A model generated the notes under the pieces. The model had not been told where the DNA came from, ran no database searches, and worked only from the letters and a program-made list of their open reading frames with translations. Both the position numbers and the translations under genes were made by a program. Of a stretch of DNA of 64,000 nt, positions 40,081-53,567 are shown piece by piece (the stretch's first letter is position 1; each line of letters opens with the position of its first letter). Origin of the DNA: Paragordius varius (taxonomy: Eukaryota > Nematomorpha); NCBI GenBank assembly GCA_964247055.1, contig OZ176052.1:14322001-14386000 (forward strand). The letters are read 5' to 3'.

Positions 40081-40599
40081 GGGTGATGATGGAATTACCA
40101 TAGGGCTACCCAAAAAAAATTATGGTGACATCACCTGATCAAATTTGGATTTTAGGTAGCCATTTTTATTTTTAAAATCGTATAAAATATATTTTTTAAA
40201 TATTTAAAAAATTCATAAAAATTACATTTATACTCCGATCTCGAAAATATTTGGGGTGATGATGGAACTACCCTAGGGCTACCCAAAAAAAATTATAGTG
40301 ACATCACCTGATCAAATTTGGATTTTAGGTAACCATTTTTATTTTTAATATCGTATAAAATAACTTTTTTAAATATTTAAAAAATTCATAAAAATTACAT
40401 TTATAGTCCGATCCCCAAAATATTTGGGGTGATGATGGAACTACCATAGGGCTACCCAAAAAAAATTATGGTGACATCACCTGATCAAATTTGGATTTTA
40501 GGTAGCCATTTTTATTTTTAAAATCGTATAAAATATATTTTTTAAATATTTAAAAAATTCATAAAAATTACATTTATACTCCGATCTCGAAAATATTTG
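38352..40599 (+). repeat. 13-monomer HOR unit, copy 1
   Basis: Thirteen monomers, 2248 bp, directly followed by copy 2. It begins at the aactgcc/ggcgaca monomer and includes ttttatgtagcc at 39118 and tttgaggtg near 39216, then two accctagg/gtaacc monomers. It overlaps the end of the 6.05-kb copy B, and its first ten monomers also occur at 32128-33857. Confidence 0.92.
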
Positions 40600-42847
40600 G
40601 GGTGATGATGGAACTGCCATAGGGCTACCCAAAAAAAATTATGGCGACATCACCTGATCAAATTTGGATTTTAGGTAGCCATTTTTATTTTTAAAATCGT
40701 ATAAAATAAATTTTTTAAATATTTAAAAAATTCATAAAAATTACATTTATAGTCCGATCCCCAAAATATTTGGGGTGATGATGGAACAACCATAGGGCTA
40801 CGCAAAAAAAATTATGGCGACATCACCTGATCAAATTTGGATTTTAGGTAGCCATTTTTATTTTTAATATCGTATAAAATAAATTTTTTAAATATTTAAA
40901 AAATTCATAAAAATTACATTTATAGTCCGATCCCCAAAATATTTGGGGTGATGATGGAACTACCATAGGGCTACCCAAAAAAAATTATAGTGACATCACC
41001 TGATCAAATTTGGATTTTAGGTAGCCATTTTTATTTTTAAAATCGTATAAAATATATTTTTTAAATATTTAAAAAATTCATAAAAATTACATTTATACTC
41101 CGATCTCGAAAATATTTGGGGTGATGATGGAACTACCATAGGGCTACCCAAAAAAAATTATGGCGACATCACCTGATCAAATTTGGATTTTAGGTAGCCA
41201 TTTTTATTTTTAAAATCGTATAAAATAAATTTTTTAAATGTTTAAAAAATTCATAAAAATTACATTTATAGTCCGATCCCCAAAATATTTGGGGTGATGA
41301 TGGAATTACCATAGGGCTACCCAAAAAAAATTATGGTGACATCACCTGATCAAATTTGGATTTTATGTAGCCATTTTTATTTTTAAAATCGTATAAAATA
41401 AATTTTTTAAATATTTAAAAAATTCATAAAAATTACATTTATAGTCCGATCCCCAAAATATTTGAGGTGATGATGGAACAACCATAGGGCTACGCAAAAA
41501 AAATTATGGCGACATCACCTGATCAAATTTGGATTTTAGGTAGCCATTTTTATTTTTAATATCGTATAAAATAAATTTTTTAAATATTTAAAAAATTCAT
41601 AAAAATTACATTTATAGTCCGATCCCCAAAATATTTGGGGTGATGATGGAACTACCATAGGGCTACCCAAAAAAAATTATAGTGACATCACCTGATCAAA
41701 TTTGGATTTTAGGTAGCCATTTTTATTTTTAAAATCGTATAAAATATATTTTTTAAATATTTAAAAAATTCATAAAAATTACATTTATACTCCGATCTCG
41801 AAAATATTTGGGGTGATGATGGAACTACCATAGGGCTACCCAAAAAAAATTATGGCGACATCACCTGATCAAATTTGGATTTTAGGTAGCCATTTTTATT
41901 TTTAAAATCGTATAAAATATATTTTTTAAATATTTAAAAAATTCATAAAAATTACATTTATACTCCGATCTCGAAAATATTTGGGGTGATGATGGAACTA
42001 CCCTAGGGCTACCCAAAAAAAATTATAGTGACATCACCTGATCAAATTTGGATTTTAGGTAACCATTTTTATTTTTAATATCGTATAAAATAAATTTTTT
42101 AAATATTTAAAAAATTCATAAAAATTACATTTATAGTCCGATCCCCAAAATATTTGGGGTGATGATGGAACTACCATAGGGCTACCCAAAAAAAATTATA
42201 GTGACATCACCTGATCAAATTTGGATTTTAGGTAGCCATTTTTATTTTTAAAATCGTATAAAATAAATTTTTTAAATATTTAAAAAATTCATAAAAATTA
42301 CATTTATAGTCCGATCCCCAAAATATTTGGGGTGATGATGGAATTACCATAGGGCTACCCAAAAAAAATTATGGTGACATCACCTGATCAAATTTGGATT
42401 TTAGGTAGCCATTTTTATTTTTAAAATCGTATAAAATATATTTTTTAATATTTAAAAAATTCATAAAAATTACATTTATACTCCGATCTCGAAAATATTT
42501 GGGGTGATGATGGAACTACCCTAGGGCTACCCAAAAAAAATTATAGTGACATCACCTGATCAAATTTGGATTTTAGGTAACCATTTTTATTTTTAATATC
42601 GTATAAAATAAATTTTTTAAATATTTAAAAAATTCATAAAAATTACATTTATAGTCCGATCCCCAAAATATTTGGGGTGATGATGGAACTACCATAGGGC
42701 TACCCAAAAAAAATTATGGTGACATCACCTGATCAAATTTGGATTTTAGGTAGCCATTTTTATTTTTAAAATCGTATAAAATATATTTTTTAAATATTTA
42801 AAAAATTCATAAAAATTACATTTATACTCCGATCTCGAAAATATTTG
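40600..42847 (+). repeat. 13-monomer HOR unit, copy 2
   Basis: It abuts copy 1 exactly and has the same length and order: aactgcc at 40613, ttttatgtagcc at 41366, tttgaggtg near 41461, accctagg monomers at about 41987 and 42502. A T is lost near 42447. After 42847 the next monomer is accctagg, not aactgcc, so the repeat stops at two full copies. Confidence 0.92.
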
Positions 42848-43366
42848 GGGTGATGATGGAACTACCCTAGGGCTACCCAAAAAAAATTATAGTGACATCA
42901 CCTGATCAAATTTGGATTTTAGGTAACCATTTTTATTTTTAATATCGTATAAAATAAATTTTTTAAATATTTAAAAAATTCATAAAAATTACATTTATAG
43001 TCCGATCCCCAAAATATTTGGGGTGATGATGGAACTACCATAGGGCTACCCAAAAAAATCTAGAGTGACATCACCTGATCAAATTTGGATTTTAGGTAGC
43101 CATTTTTATTTTTAAAATCGTATAAAATAAATTTTTTAAATATTTAAAAAATTCATAAAAATTACATTTATAGTCCGATCCCCAAAATATTTGGGGTGAT
43201 GATGGAACTACCATAGGGCTACCCAAAAAAAATTATGGTGACATCACCTGATCAAATTTGGATTTTAGGTAGCCATTTTTATTTTTAAAATCGTATAAAA
43301 TAAATTTTTTAAATATTTAAAAAATTCATAAAAATTACATTTATACTCCGATCTCGAAAATATTTG
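42502..43366 (+). repeat. 5-monomer block duplicated 34 monomers away, copy A
   Basis: It matches 48385-49249 at offset 5883 bp. The decisive shared marker is aaaaaaatctagagtgac (43053-43066), which I saw only at these two places. The flanking monomers on both sides differ in class, so the shared block is short. Confidence 0.87.
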
Positions 43367-44406
43367 GGGTGATGATGGAACTACCCTAGGGCTACCCAAA
43401 AAAAATTATAGTGACATCACCTGATCAAATTTGGATTTTAGGTAACCATTTTTATTTTTAATATCGTATAAAATAAATTTTTTAAATATTTAAAAAATTC
43501 ATAAAAATTACATTTATAGTCCGATCCCCAAAATATTTGGGGTGATGATGGAACTACCATAGGGCTAGCCAAAAAAAATTATAGTGACATCACCTGATCA
43601 AATTTGGATTTTAGGTAGCCATTTTTATTTTTAAAATCGTATAAAATAAATTTTTTAAATATTTAAAAAATTCATAAAAATTACATTTATAGTCCGATCC
43701 CCAAAATATTTGGGGTGATGATGGAACTACCATAGGGCTACCCAAAAAAAATTATGGTGACATCACCTGATCAAATTTGGATTTTAGGTAGCCATTTTTA
43801 TTTTTAAAATCGTATAAAATAAATTTTTTAAATATTTAAAAAATTCATAAAAATTACATTTATACTCCGATCTCGAAAATATTTGGGGTGATGATGGAAC
43901 TACCATAGGGCTACCCAAAAAAAATTATGGTGACATCACCTGATCAAATTTGGATTTTAGGTAGCCATTTTTATTTTTAAAATCGTATAAAATCAATTTT
44001 TTAAATATTTAAAAAATTCATAAAAATTACATTTATAGTCCGATCCCCAAAATATTTGGGGTGATGATGGAACTACCATAGGGCTACCCAAAAAAAATTA
44101 TGGTGACATCACCTGATCAAATTTGGATTTTAGGTAGCCATTTTTATTTTTAAAATCGTATAAAATAAATTTTTTAAATATTTAAAAAATTCATAAAAAT
44201 TACATTTATACTCCGATCTCGAAAATATTTGGGGTGATGATGGAACTACCATAGGGCTACCCAAAAAAAATTATGGTGACATCACCTGATCAAATTTGGA
44301 TTTTAGGTAGCCATTTTTATTTTTAAAATCGTATAAAATATATTTTTTAATATTTAAAAAATTCATAAAAATTACATTTATACTCCGATCTCGAAAATAT
44401 TTGTTG

Positions 44407-45963
44407 GGGTGATGATGGAACTACCCTAGGGCTACCCAAAAAAAATTATAGTGACATCACCTGATCAAATTTGGATTTTAGGTAACCATTTTTATTTTTA
44501 ATATCGTATAAAATAAATTTTTTAAATATTTAAAAAATTCATAAAAATTACATTTATAGTCCGATCCCCAAAATATTTGGGGTGATGATGGAACTACCAT
44601 AGGGCTACCCAAAAAAAATTATGGTGACATCACCTGATCAAATTTGGATTTTAGGTAGCCATTTTTATTTTTAAAATCGTATAAAATATATTTTTTAAAT
44701 ATTTAAAAAATTCATAAAAATTACATTTATACTCCGATCTCGAAAATATTTGGGGTGATGATGGAACTACCCTAGGGCTACCCAAAAAAAATTATAGTGA
44801 CATCACCTGATCAAATTTGGATTTTAGGTAACCATTTTTATTTTTAATATCGTATAAAATAAATTTTTTAAATATTTAAAAAATTCATAAAAATTACATT
44901 TATAGTCCGATCCCCAAAATATTTGGGGTGATGATGGAACTACCATAGGGCTACCCAAAAAAAATTATAGTGACATCACCTGATCAAATTTGGATTTTAG
45001 GTAGCCATTTTTATTTTTAAAATCGTATAAAATAAATTTTTTAAATATTTAAAAAATTCATAAAAATTACATTTATAGTCCGATCCCCAAAATATTTGGG
45101 GTGATGATGGAACTACCATAGGGCTACCCAAAAAAAATTATGGTGACATCACCTGATCAAATTTGGATTTTAGGTAGCCATTTTTATTTTTAAAATCGTA
45201 TAAAATAAATTTTTTAAATATTTAAAAAATTCATAAAAATTACATTTATACTCCGATCTCGAAAATATTTGGGGTGATGATGGAACTACCATAGGGCTAC
45301 CCAAAAAAAATTATGGTGACATCACCTGATCAAATTTGGATTTTAGGTAGCCATTTTTATTTTTAAAATCGTATAAAATAAATTTTTTAAATATTTAAAA
45401 AATTCATAAAAATTACATTTATACTCCGATCTCGAAAATATTTGGGGTGATGATGGAACTACCATAGGGCTACGCAAAAAAAATTATGGTGACATCACCT
45501 GATCAAATTTGGATTTTAGGTAGCCATTTTTATTTTTAAAATCGTATAAAATAAATTTTTTAAATATTTAAAAAATTCAAAATAATTACATTTATACTCC
45601 GATCTCGACAATATTTGGGGTGATGATGGAACTACCATAGGGCTACCCAAAAAAAATTATGGTGACATCACCTGATCAAATTTGGATTTTATGTAGCCAT
45701 TTTTATTTTTAAAATCGTATAAAATAAATTTTTTAAATATTTAAAAAATTCATAAAAATTACATTTATAGTCCGATCCCCAAAATATTTGGGGTGATGAT
45801 GGAACAACCATAGGGCTACGCAAAAAAAATTATGGCGACATCACCTGATCAAATTTGGATTTTAGGTAGCCATTTTTATTTTTAATATCGTATAAAATAA
45901 ATTTTTTAAATATTTAAAAAATTCATAAAAATTACATTTATAGTCCGATCCCCAAAATATTTG
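44407..45963 (+). repeat. 9-monomer block, copy A of a 13-monomer-offset duplication
   Basis: It matches 46656-48211 at an offset of 2248-2249 bp. Both copies have accctagg, ggtgaca, accctagg, agtgaca, ggtgaca twice, gctacgc with ttcaaaa, ttttatgtagcc (45691), then acaacc/gctacgc. The spacing equals that of the 13-mer at 38352-42847, although the monomer order is different. The monomer before it (44232-44406) is 175 bp because of an added ttg before gggg. Confidence 0.85.
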
Positions 45964-46655
45964 GGGTGATGATGGAACTACCATAGGGCTACCCAAAAAA
46001 AATTATAGTGACATCACCTGATCAAATTTGGATTTTAGGTAGCCATTTTTATTTTTAAAATCGTATAAAATATTTTTTTTAAATATTTAAAAAATTCATA
46101 AAAATTACATTTATACTCCGATCTCGAAAATATTTGGGGTGATGATGGAACTACCATAGGGCTACCCAAAAAAAATTATGGCGACATCACCTGATCAAAT
46201 TTGGATTTTAGGTAGCCATTTTTATTTTTAAAATCGTATAAAATAAATTTTTTAAATGTTTAAAAAATTCATAAAAATTACATTTATACTCCGATCTCGA
46301 AAATATTTGGGGTGATGATGGAACTACCCTAGGGCTACCCAAAAAAAATTATAGTGACATCACCTGATCAAATTTGGATTTTAGGTAACCATTTTTATTT
46401 TTAATATCGTATAAAATAAATTTTTTAAATATTTAAAAAATTCATAAAAATTACATTTATAGTCCGATCCCCAAAATATTTGGGGTGATGATGGAACTAC
46501 CATAGGGCTACCCAAAAAAAATTATAGTGACATCACCTGATCAAATTTGGATTTTAGGTAGCCATTTTTATTTTTAAAATCGTATAAAATATATTTTTTA
46601 AATATTTAAAAAATTCATAAAAATTACATTTATACTCCGATCTCGAAAATATTTG

Positions 46656-48211
46656 GGGTGATGATGGAACTACCCTAGGGCTACCCAAAAAAAATTATAG
46701 TGACATCACCTGATCAAATTTGGATTTTAGGTAACCATTTTTATTTTTAATATCGTATAAAATAAATTTTTTAAATATTTAAAAAATTCATAAAAATTAC
46801 ATTTATAGTCCGATCCCCAAAATATTTGGGGTGATGATGGAACTACCATAGGGCTACCCAAAAAAAATTATGGTGACATCACCTGATCAAATTTGGATTT
46901 TAGGTAGCCATTTTTATTTTTAAAATCGTATAAAATAAATTTTTTAAATATTTAAAAAATTCATAAAAATTACATTTATACTCCGATCTCGAAAATATTT
47001 GGGGTGATGATGGAACTACCCTAGGGCTACCCAAAAAAAATTATAGTGACATCACCTGATCAAATTTGGATTTTAGGTAACCATTTTTATTTTTAATATC
47101 GTATAAAATAAATTTTTTAAATATTTAAAAAATTCATAAAAATTACATTTATAGTCCGATCCCCAAAATATTTGGGGTGATGATGGAACTACCATAGGGC
47201 TACCCAAAAAAATTATAGTGACATCACCTGATCAAATTTGGATTTTAGGTAGCCATTTTTATTTTTAAAATCGTATAAAATAAATTTTTTAAATATTTAA
47301 AAAATTCATAAAAATTACATTTATAGTCCGATCCCCAAAATATTTGGGGTGATGATGGAACTACCATAGGGCTACCCAAAAAAAATTATGGTGACATCAC
47401 CTGATCAAATTTGGATTTTAGGTAGCCATTTTTATTTTTAAAATCGTATAAAATAAATTTTTTAAATATTTAAAAAATTCATAAAAATTACATTTATACT
47501 CCGATCTCGAAAATATTTGGGGTGATGATGGAACTACCATAGGGCTACCCAAAAAAAATTATGGTGACATCACCTGATCAAATTTGGATTTTAGGTAGCC
47601 ATTTTTATTTTTAAAATCGTATAAAATAAATTTTTTAAATATTTAAAAAATTCATAAAAATTACATTTATACTCCGATCTCGAAAATATTTGGGGTGATG
47701 ATGGAACTACCATAGGGCTACGCAAAAAAAATTATGGTGACATCACCTGATCAAATTTGGATTTTAGGTAGCCATTTTTATTTTTAAAATCGTATAAAAT
47801 AAATTTTTTAAATATTTAAAAAATTCAAAAAAATTACATTTATACTCCGATCTCGACAATATTTGGGGTGATGATGGAACTACCATAGGGCTACCCAAAA
47901 AAAATTATGGTGACATCACCTGATCAAATTTGGATTTTATGTAGCCATTTTTATTTTTAAAATCGTATAAAATAAATTTTTTAAATATTTAAAAAATTCA
48001 TAAAAATTACATTTATAGTCCGATCCCCAAAATATTTGGGGTGATGATGGAACAACCATAGGGCTACGCAAAAAAAATTATGGCGACATCACCTGATCAA
48101 ATTTGGATTTTAGGTAGCCATTTTTATTTTTAATATCGTATAAAATAAATTTTTTAAATATTTAAAAAATTCATAAAAATTACATTTATAGTCCGATCCC
48201 CAAAATATTTG
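46656..48211 (+). repeat. 9-monomer block, copy B of a 13-monomer-offset duplication
   Basis: Same order as 44407-45963, with atgtagcc at 47939. Differences seen are aaataaat for aaatatat in the second monomer, a 7-A instead of 8-A tract near 47205, and aaaaaaatt for aaaataatt in the gctacgc monomer. Confidence 0.85.
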
Positions 48212-48384
48212 GGGTGATGATGGAACTACCATAGGGCTACCCAAAAAAAATTATAGTGACATCACCTGATCAAATTTGGATTTTAGGTAGCCATTTTTAT
48301 TTTTAAAATCGTATAAAATAAATTTTTTAAATGTTTAAAAAATTCATAAAAATTACATTTATAGTCCGATCCCCAAAATATTTG

Positions 48385-49249
48385 GGGTGATGATGGAACT
48401 ACCCTAGGGCTACCCAAAAAAAATTATAGTGACATCACCTGATCAAATTTGGATTTTAGGTAACCATTTTTATTTTTAATATCGTATAAAATAAATTTTT
48501 TAAATATTTAAAAAATTCATAAAAATTACATTTATAGTCCGATCCCCAAAATATTTGGGGTGATGATGGAACTACCATAGGGCTACCCAAAAAAAATTAT
48601 GGTGACATCACCTGATCAAATTTGGATTTTAGGTAGCCATTTTTATTTTTAAAATCGTATAAAATATATTTTTTAAATATTTAAAAAATTCATAAAAATT
48701 ACATTTATACTCCGATCTCGAAAATATTTGGGGTGATGATGGAACTACCCTAGGGCTACCCAAAAAAAATTATAGTGACATCACCTGATCAAATTTGGAT
48801 TTTAGGTAACCATTTTTATTTTTAATATCGTATAAAATAAATTTTTTAAATATTTAAAAAATTCATAAAAATTACATTTATAGTCCGATCCCCAAAATAT
48901 TTGGGGTGATGATGGAACTACCATAGGGCTACCCAAAAAAATCTAGAGTGACATCACCTGATCAAATTTGGATTTTAGGTAGCCATTTTTATTTTTAAAA
49001 TCGTATAAAATAAATTTTTTAAATATTTAAAAAATTCATAAAAATTACATTTATAGTCCGATCCCCAAAATATTTGGGGTGATGATGGAACTACCATAGG
49101 GCTACCCAAAAAAAATTATGGTGACATCACCTGATCAAATTTGGATTTTAGGTAGCCATTTTTATTTTTAAAATCGTATAAAATAAATTTTTTAAATATT
49201 TAAAAAATTCATAAAAATTACATTTATACTCCGATCTCGAAAATATTTG
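48385..49249 (+). repeat. 5-monomer block duplicated 34 monomers away, copy B
   Basis: It carries the second occurrence of the rare aaaaaaatctagagtgac (around 48935-48949) in the same five-monomer context as 42502-43366. Confidence 0.87.
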
Positions 49250-50632
49250 GGGTGATGATGGAACTACCATAGGGCTACCCAAAAAAAATTATGGTGACAT
49301 CACCTGATCAAATTTGGATTTTAGGTAGCCATTTTTATTTTTAAAATCGTATAAAATAAATTTTTTAAATATTTAAAAAATTCATAAAAATTACATTTAT
49401 ACTCCGATCTCGAAAATATTTGGGGTGATGATGGAACTACCATATGGCTACGCAAAAAAATTATGGTGACATCACCTGATCAAATTTGGATTTTAGGTAG
49501 CCATTTTTATTTTTAAAATCGTATAAAATAAATTTTTTAAATATTTAAAAAATTCAAAAAAATTACATTTATACTCCGATCTCGACAATATTTGGGGTGA
49601 TGATGGAACTACCATAGGGCTACCCAAAAAAAATTATGGTGACATCACCTGATCAAATTTGGATTTTAGGTAGCCATTTTTATTTTTAAAATCGTATAAA
49701 ATAAATTTTTTAAATATTTAAAAAATTCATAAAAATTACATTTATACTCCGATCTCGAAAATATTTGGGGTGATGATGGAACTACCATAGGGCTACCCAA
49801 AAAAAATTATGGTGACATCACCTGATCAAATTTGGATTTTAGGTAGCCCCTTTTATTTTTAAAATTGTATAAAATAAATTTTTTAAATATTTAAAAAATT
49901 CATAAAAGTTACATTTATAGTCCGATCCCCAAAATATTTGTGGTGATGATGGAACTACCATAGGGCTACCCAAAAAAAATTATGGTGACATCACCTGATC
50001 AAATTTGGATTTTAGGTAGCCATTTTTATTTTTAAAATCGTATAAAATAAATTTTTTAAATATTTAAAAAATTCATAAAAATTACATTTATAGTCCGATC
50101 CCCAAAATATTTGGGGTGATGATGGAACTACCATAGGGCTACCCAAAAAAAATTATAGTGACATCACCTGATCAAATTTGGATTTTAGGTAGCCATTTTT
50201 ATTTTTAAAATCGTATAAAATATATTTTTTAAATATTTAAAAAATTCATAAAAATTACATTTATACTCCGATCTCGAAAATATTTGGGGTGATGATGGAA
50301 CTACCATAGGGCTACCCAAAAAAAATTATAGTGACATCACCTGATCAAATTTGGATTTTAGGTAGCCATTTTTATTTTTAAAATCGTATAAAATATATTT
50401 TTTAAATATTTAAAAAATTCATAAAAATTACATTTATACTCCGATCTCGAAAATATTTGGGGTGATGATGGAACTACCATAGGGCTACCCAAAAAAAATT
50501 ATAGTGACATCACCTGATCAAATTTGGATTTTAGGTAACCATTTTTATTTTTAATATCGTATAAAATAAATTTTTTAAATATTTAAAAAATTCATAAAAA
50601 TTACATTTATAGTCCGATCCCCAAAATATTTG
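49250..50632 (+). repeat. Mixed monomer stretch before the 17-mer
   Basis: Eight monomers: ggtgaca, gctacgc with a private catatgg near 49443, ggtgaca, the aaattg/aaaagttac class with a private gtagcccctttt near 49848, a monomer opening with tttgtggtg, two agtgaca/aaatatat monomers and a gtaacc monomer. Only satellite is present. Confidence 0.8.
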
Positions 50633-53567
50633 GGGTGATGATGGAACTACCATAGGGCTACCCAAAAAAAATTATAGTGACATCACCTGATCAAATTTGG
50701 ATTTTAGGTAGCCATTTTTATTTTTAAAATCGTATAAAATAAATTTTTTAAATATTTAAAAAATTCATAAAAATTACATTTATAGTCCGATCCCCAAAAT
50801 ATTTGGGGTGATGATGGAACTACCATAGGGCTACCCAAAAAAAATTATGGTGACATCACCTGATCAAATTTGGATTTTAGGTAGCCATTTTTATTTTTAA
50901 AATCGTATAAAATAAATTTTTTAAATATTTAAAAAATTCATAAAAATTACATTTATACTCCGATCTCGAAAATATTTGGGGTGATGATGGAACTACCATA
51001 GGGCTACCCAAAAAAATTATAGTGACATCACCTGATCAAATTTGGATTTTAGGTAGCCATTTTTATTTTTAAAATCGTATAAAATAAATTTTTTAAATAT
51101 TTAAAAAATTCATAAAAATTACATTTATAGTCCGATCCCCAAAATATTTGGGGTGATGATGGAACTACCATAGGGCTACCCAAAAAAAATTATGGTGACA
51201 TCACCTGATCAAATTTGGATTTTAGGTAGCCATTTTTATTTTTAAAATCGTATAAAATAAATTTTTTAAATATTTAAAAAATTCATAAAAATTACATTTA
51301 TACACCGATCTCGAAAATATTTGGGGTGATGATGGAACTACCATAGGGCTACGCAAAAAAAATTATGGTGACATCACCTGATCAAATTTGGATTTTAGGT
51401 AGCCATTTTTATTTTTAAAATCGTATAAAATAAATTTTTTAAATATTTAAAAAATTCAAAAAAATTACATTTATACTCCGATCTCGACAATATTTGGGGT
51501 GATGATGGAACTACCATAGGGCTACGCAAAAAAAATTATGGTGACATCACCTGATCAAATTTGGATTTTAGGTAGCCATTTTTATTTTTAAAATCGTATA
51601 AAATATATTTTTTAAATATTTAAAAAATTCATAAAAATTACATTTATACTCCGATCTCGAAAATATTTGGGGTGATGATGGAATTACCATAGGGCTACCC
51701 ACAAAAAATTATGGTGACATCACCTGATCAAATTTGGATTTTAGGTAGCCATTTTTATTTTTAAAATCGTATAAAATATATTTTTTAAATATTTAAAAAA
51801 TTCATAAAAATTACATTTATACTCCGATCTCGAAAATATTTGGGGTGATGATGGAACTACCATAGGGCTACCCAAAAAAAATTATAGTGACATCACCTGA
51901 TCAAATTTGGATTTTAGGTAACCATTTTTATTTTTAATATCGTATAAAATAAATTTTTTAAATATTTAAAAAATTCATAAAAATTACATTTATAGTGATA
52001 TCCCCAAAATATTTGGGGTGATGATGGAACTACCATAGGGCTACCCAAAAAAAATTATAGTGACATAACCTGATCAAATTTGGATTTTAGGTAGCCATTT
52101 TTATTTTTAAAATCGTATAAAATAAATTTTTTAAATATTTAAAAAATTCATAAAAATTACATTTATAGTCCGATCCCCAAAATATTTGGGGTGATGATGG
52201 AACTACCATAGGGCTACCCAAAAAAAATTATGGTGACATCACCTGATCAAATTTGGATTTTAGGTAGCCATTTTTATTTTTAAAATCGTATAAAATAAAT
52301 TTTTTAAATATTTAAAAAATTCATAAAAATTACATTTATACTCCGATCTCGAAAATATTTGGGGTGATGATGGAACTACCATAGGGCTACCCAAAAAAAT
52401 TATAGTGACATCACCTGAATTTGGATTTTAGGTAGCCATTTTTATTTTTAAAATCGTATAAAATAAATTTTTTAAATATTTAAAAAATTCATAAAAATTA
52501 CATTTATAGTCCGATCCCCAAAATATTTGGGGTGATGATGGAACTACCATAGGGCTACCCAAAAAAAATTATGGTGACATCACCTGATCAAATTTGGATT
52601 TTAGGTAGCCATTTTTATTTTTAAAATCGTATAAAATAAATTTTTTAAATATTTAAAAAATTCATAAAAATTACATTTATACTCCGATCTCGAAAATATT
52701 TGGGGTGATGATGGAACTACCATAGGGCTACGCAAAAAAAATTATGGTGACATCACCTGATCAAATTTGGATTTTAGGTAGCCATTTTTATTTTTAAAAT
52801 CGTATAAAATAAATTTTTTAAATATTTAAAAAATTCAAAAAAATTACATTTATACTCCGATCTCGACAATATTTGGGGTGATGATGGAACTACCATAGGG
52901 CTACGCAAAAAAAATTATGGTGACATCACCTGATCAAATTTGGATTTTAGGTAGCCATTTTTATTTTTAAAATCGTATAAAATAAATTTTTTAAATATTT
53001 AAAAAATTCAAAAAAATTACATTTATACTCCGATCTCGACAATATTTGGGGTGATGATGGAACTACCATAGGGCTACCCAAAAAAAATTATGGTGACATC
53101 ACCTGATCAAATTTGGATTTTAGGTAGCCATTTTTATTTTTAAAATCGTATAAAATAAATTTTTTAAATATTTAAAAAATTCATAAAAATTACATTTATA
53201 CTCCGATCTCGAAAATATTTGGGGTGATGATGGAACTACCATAGGGCTACCCAAAAAAAATTATGGTGACATCACCTGATCAAATTTGGATTTTAGGTAG
53301 CCATTTTTATTTTTAAAATTGTATAAAATAAATTTTTTAAATATTTAAAAAATTCATAAAAGTTACATTTATAGTCCGATCCCCAAAATATTTGTGGTGA
53401 TGATGGAACTACCATAGCGCTACCCAAAAAAAATTATGGTGACATCACCTGATCAAATTTGGATTTTAGGTAGCCATTTTTATTTTTAAAATCGTATAAA
53501 ATAAATTTTTTAAATATTTAAAAAATTCATAAAAATTACATTTATAGTCCGATCCCCAAAATATTTG
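50633..53567 (+). repeat. 17-monomer HOR unit, copy 1
   Basis: It is followed without a gap by copy 2. Shared rare markers at 2935 bp: tacaccgatc at 51301 and gacataacctg at 52062. The unit also has two or three consecutive gctacgc/ttcaaaa monomers and the aaattg/aaaagttac plus tttgtggtg pair. It is 2935 bp because the monomer 52362-52529 lost 4 bp (cctgaatttgg) and has a 7-A tract. A private tagtgatatcccc occurs near 51995. Confidence 0.92.
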
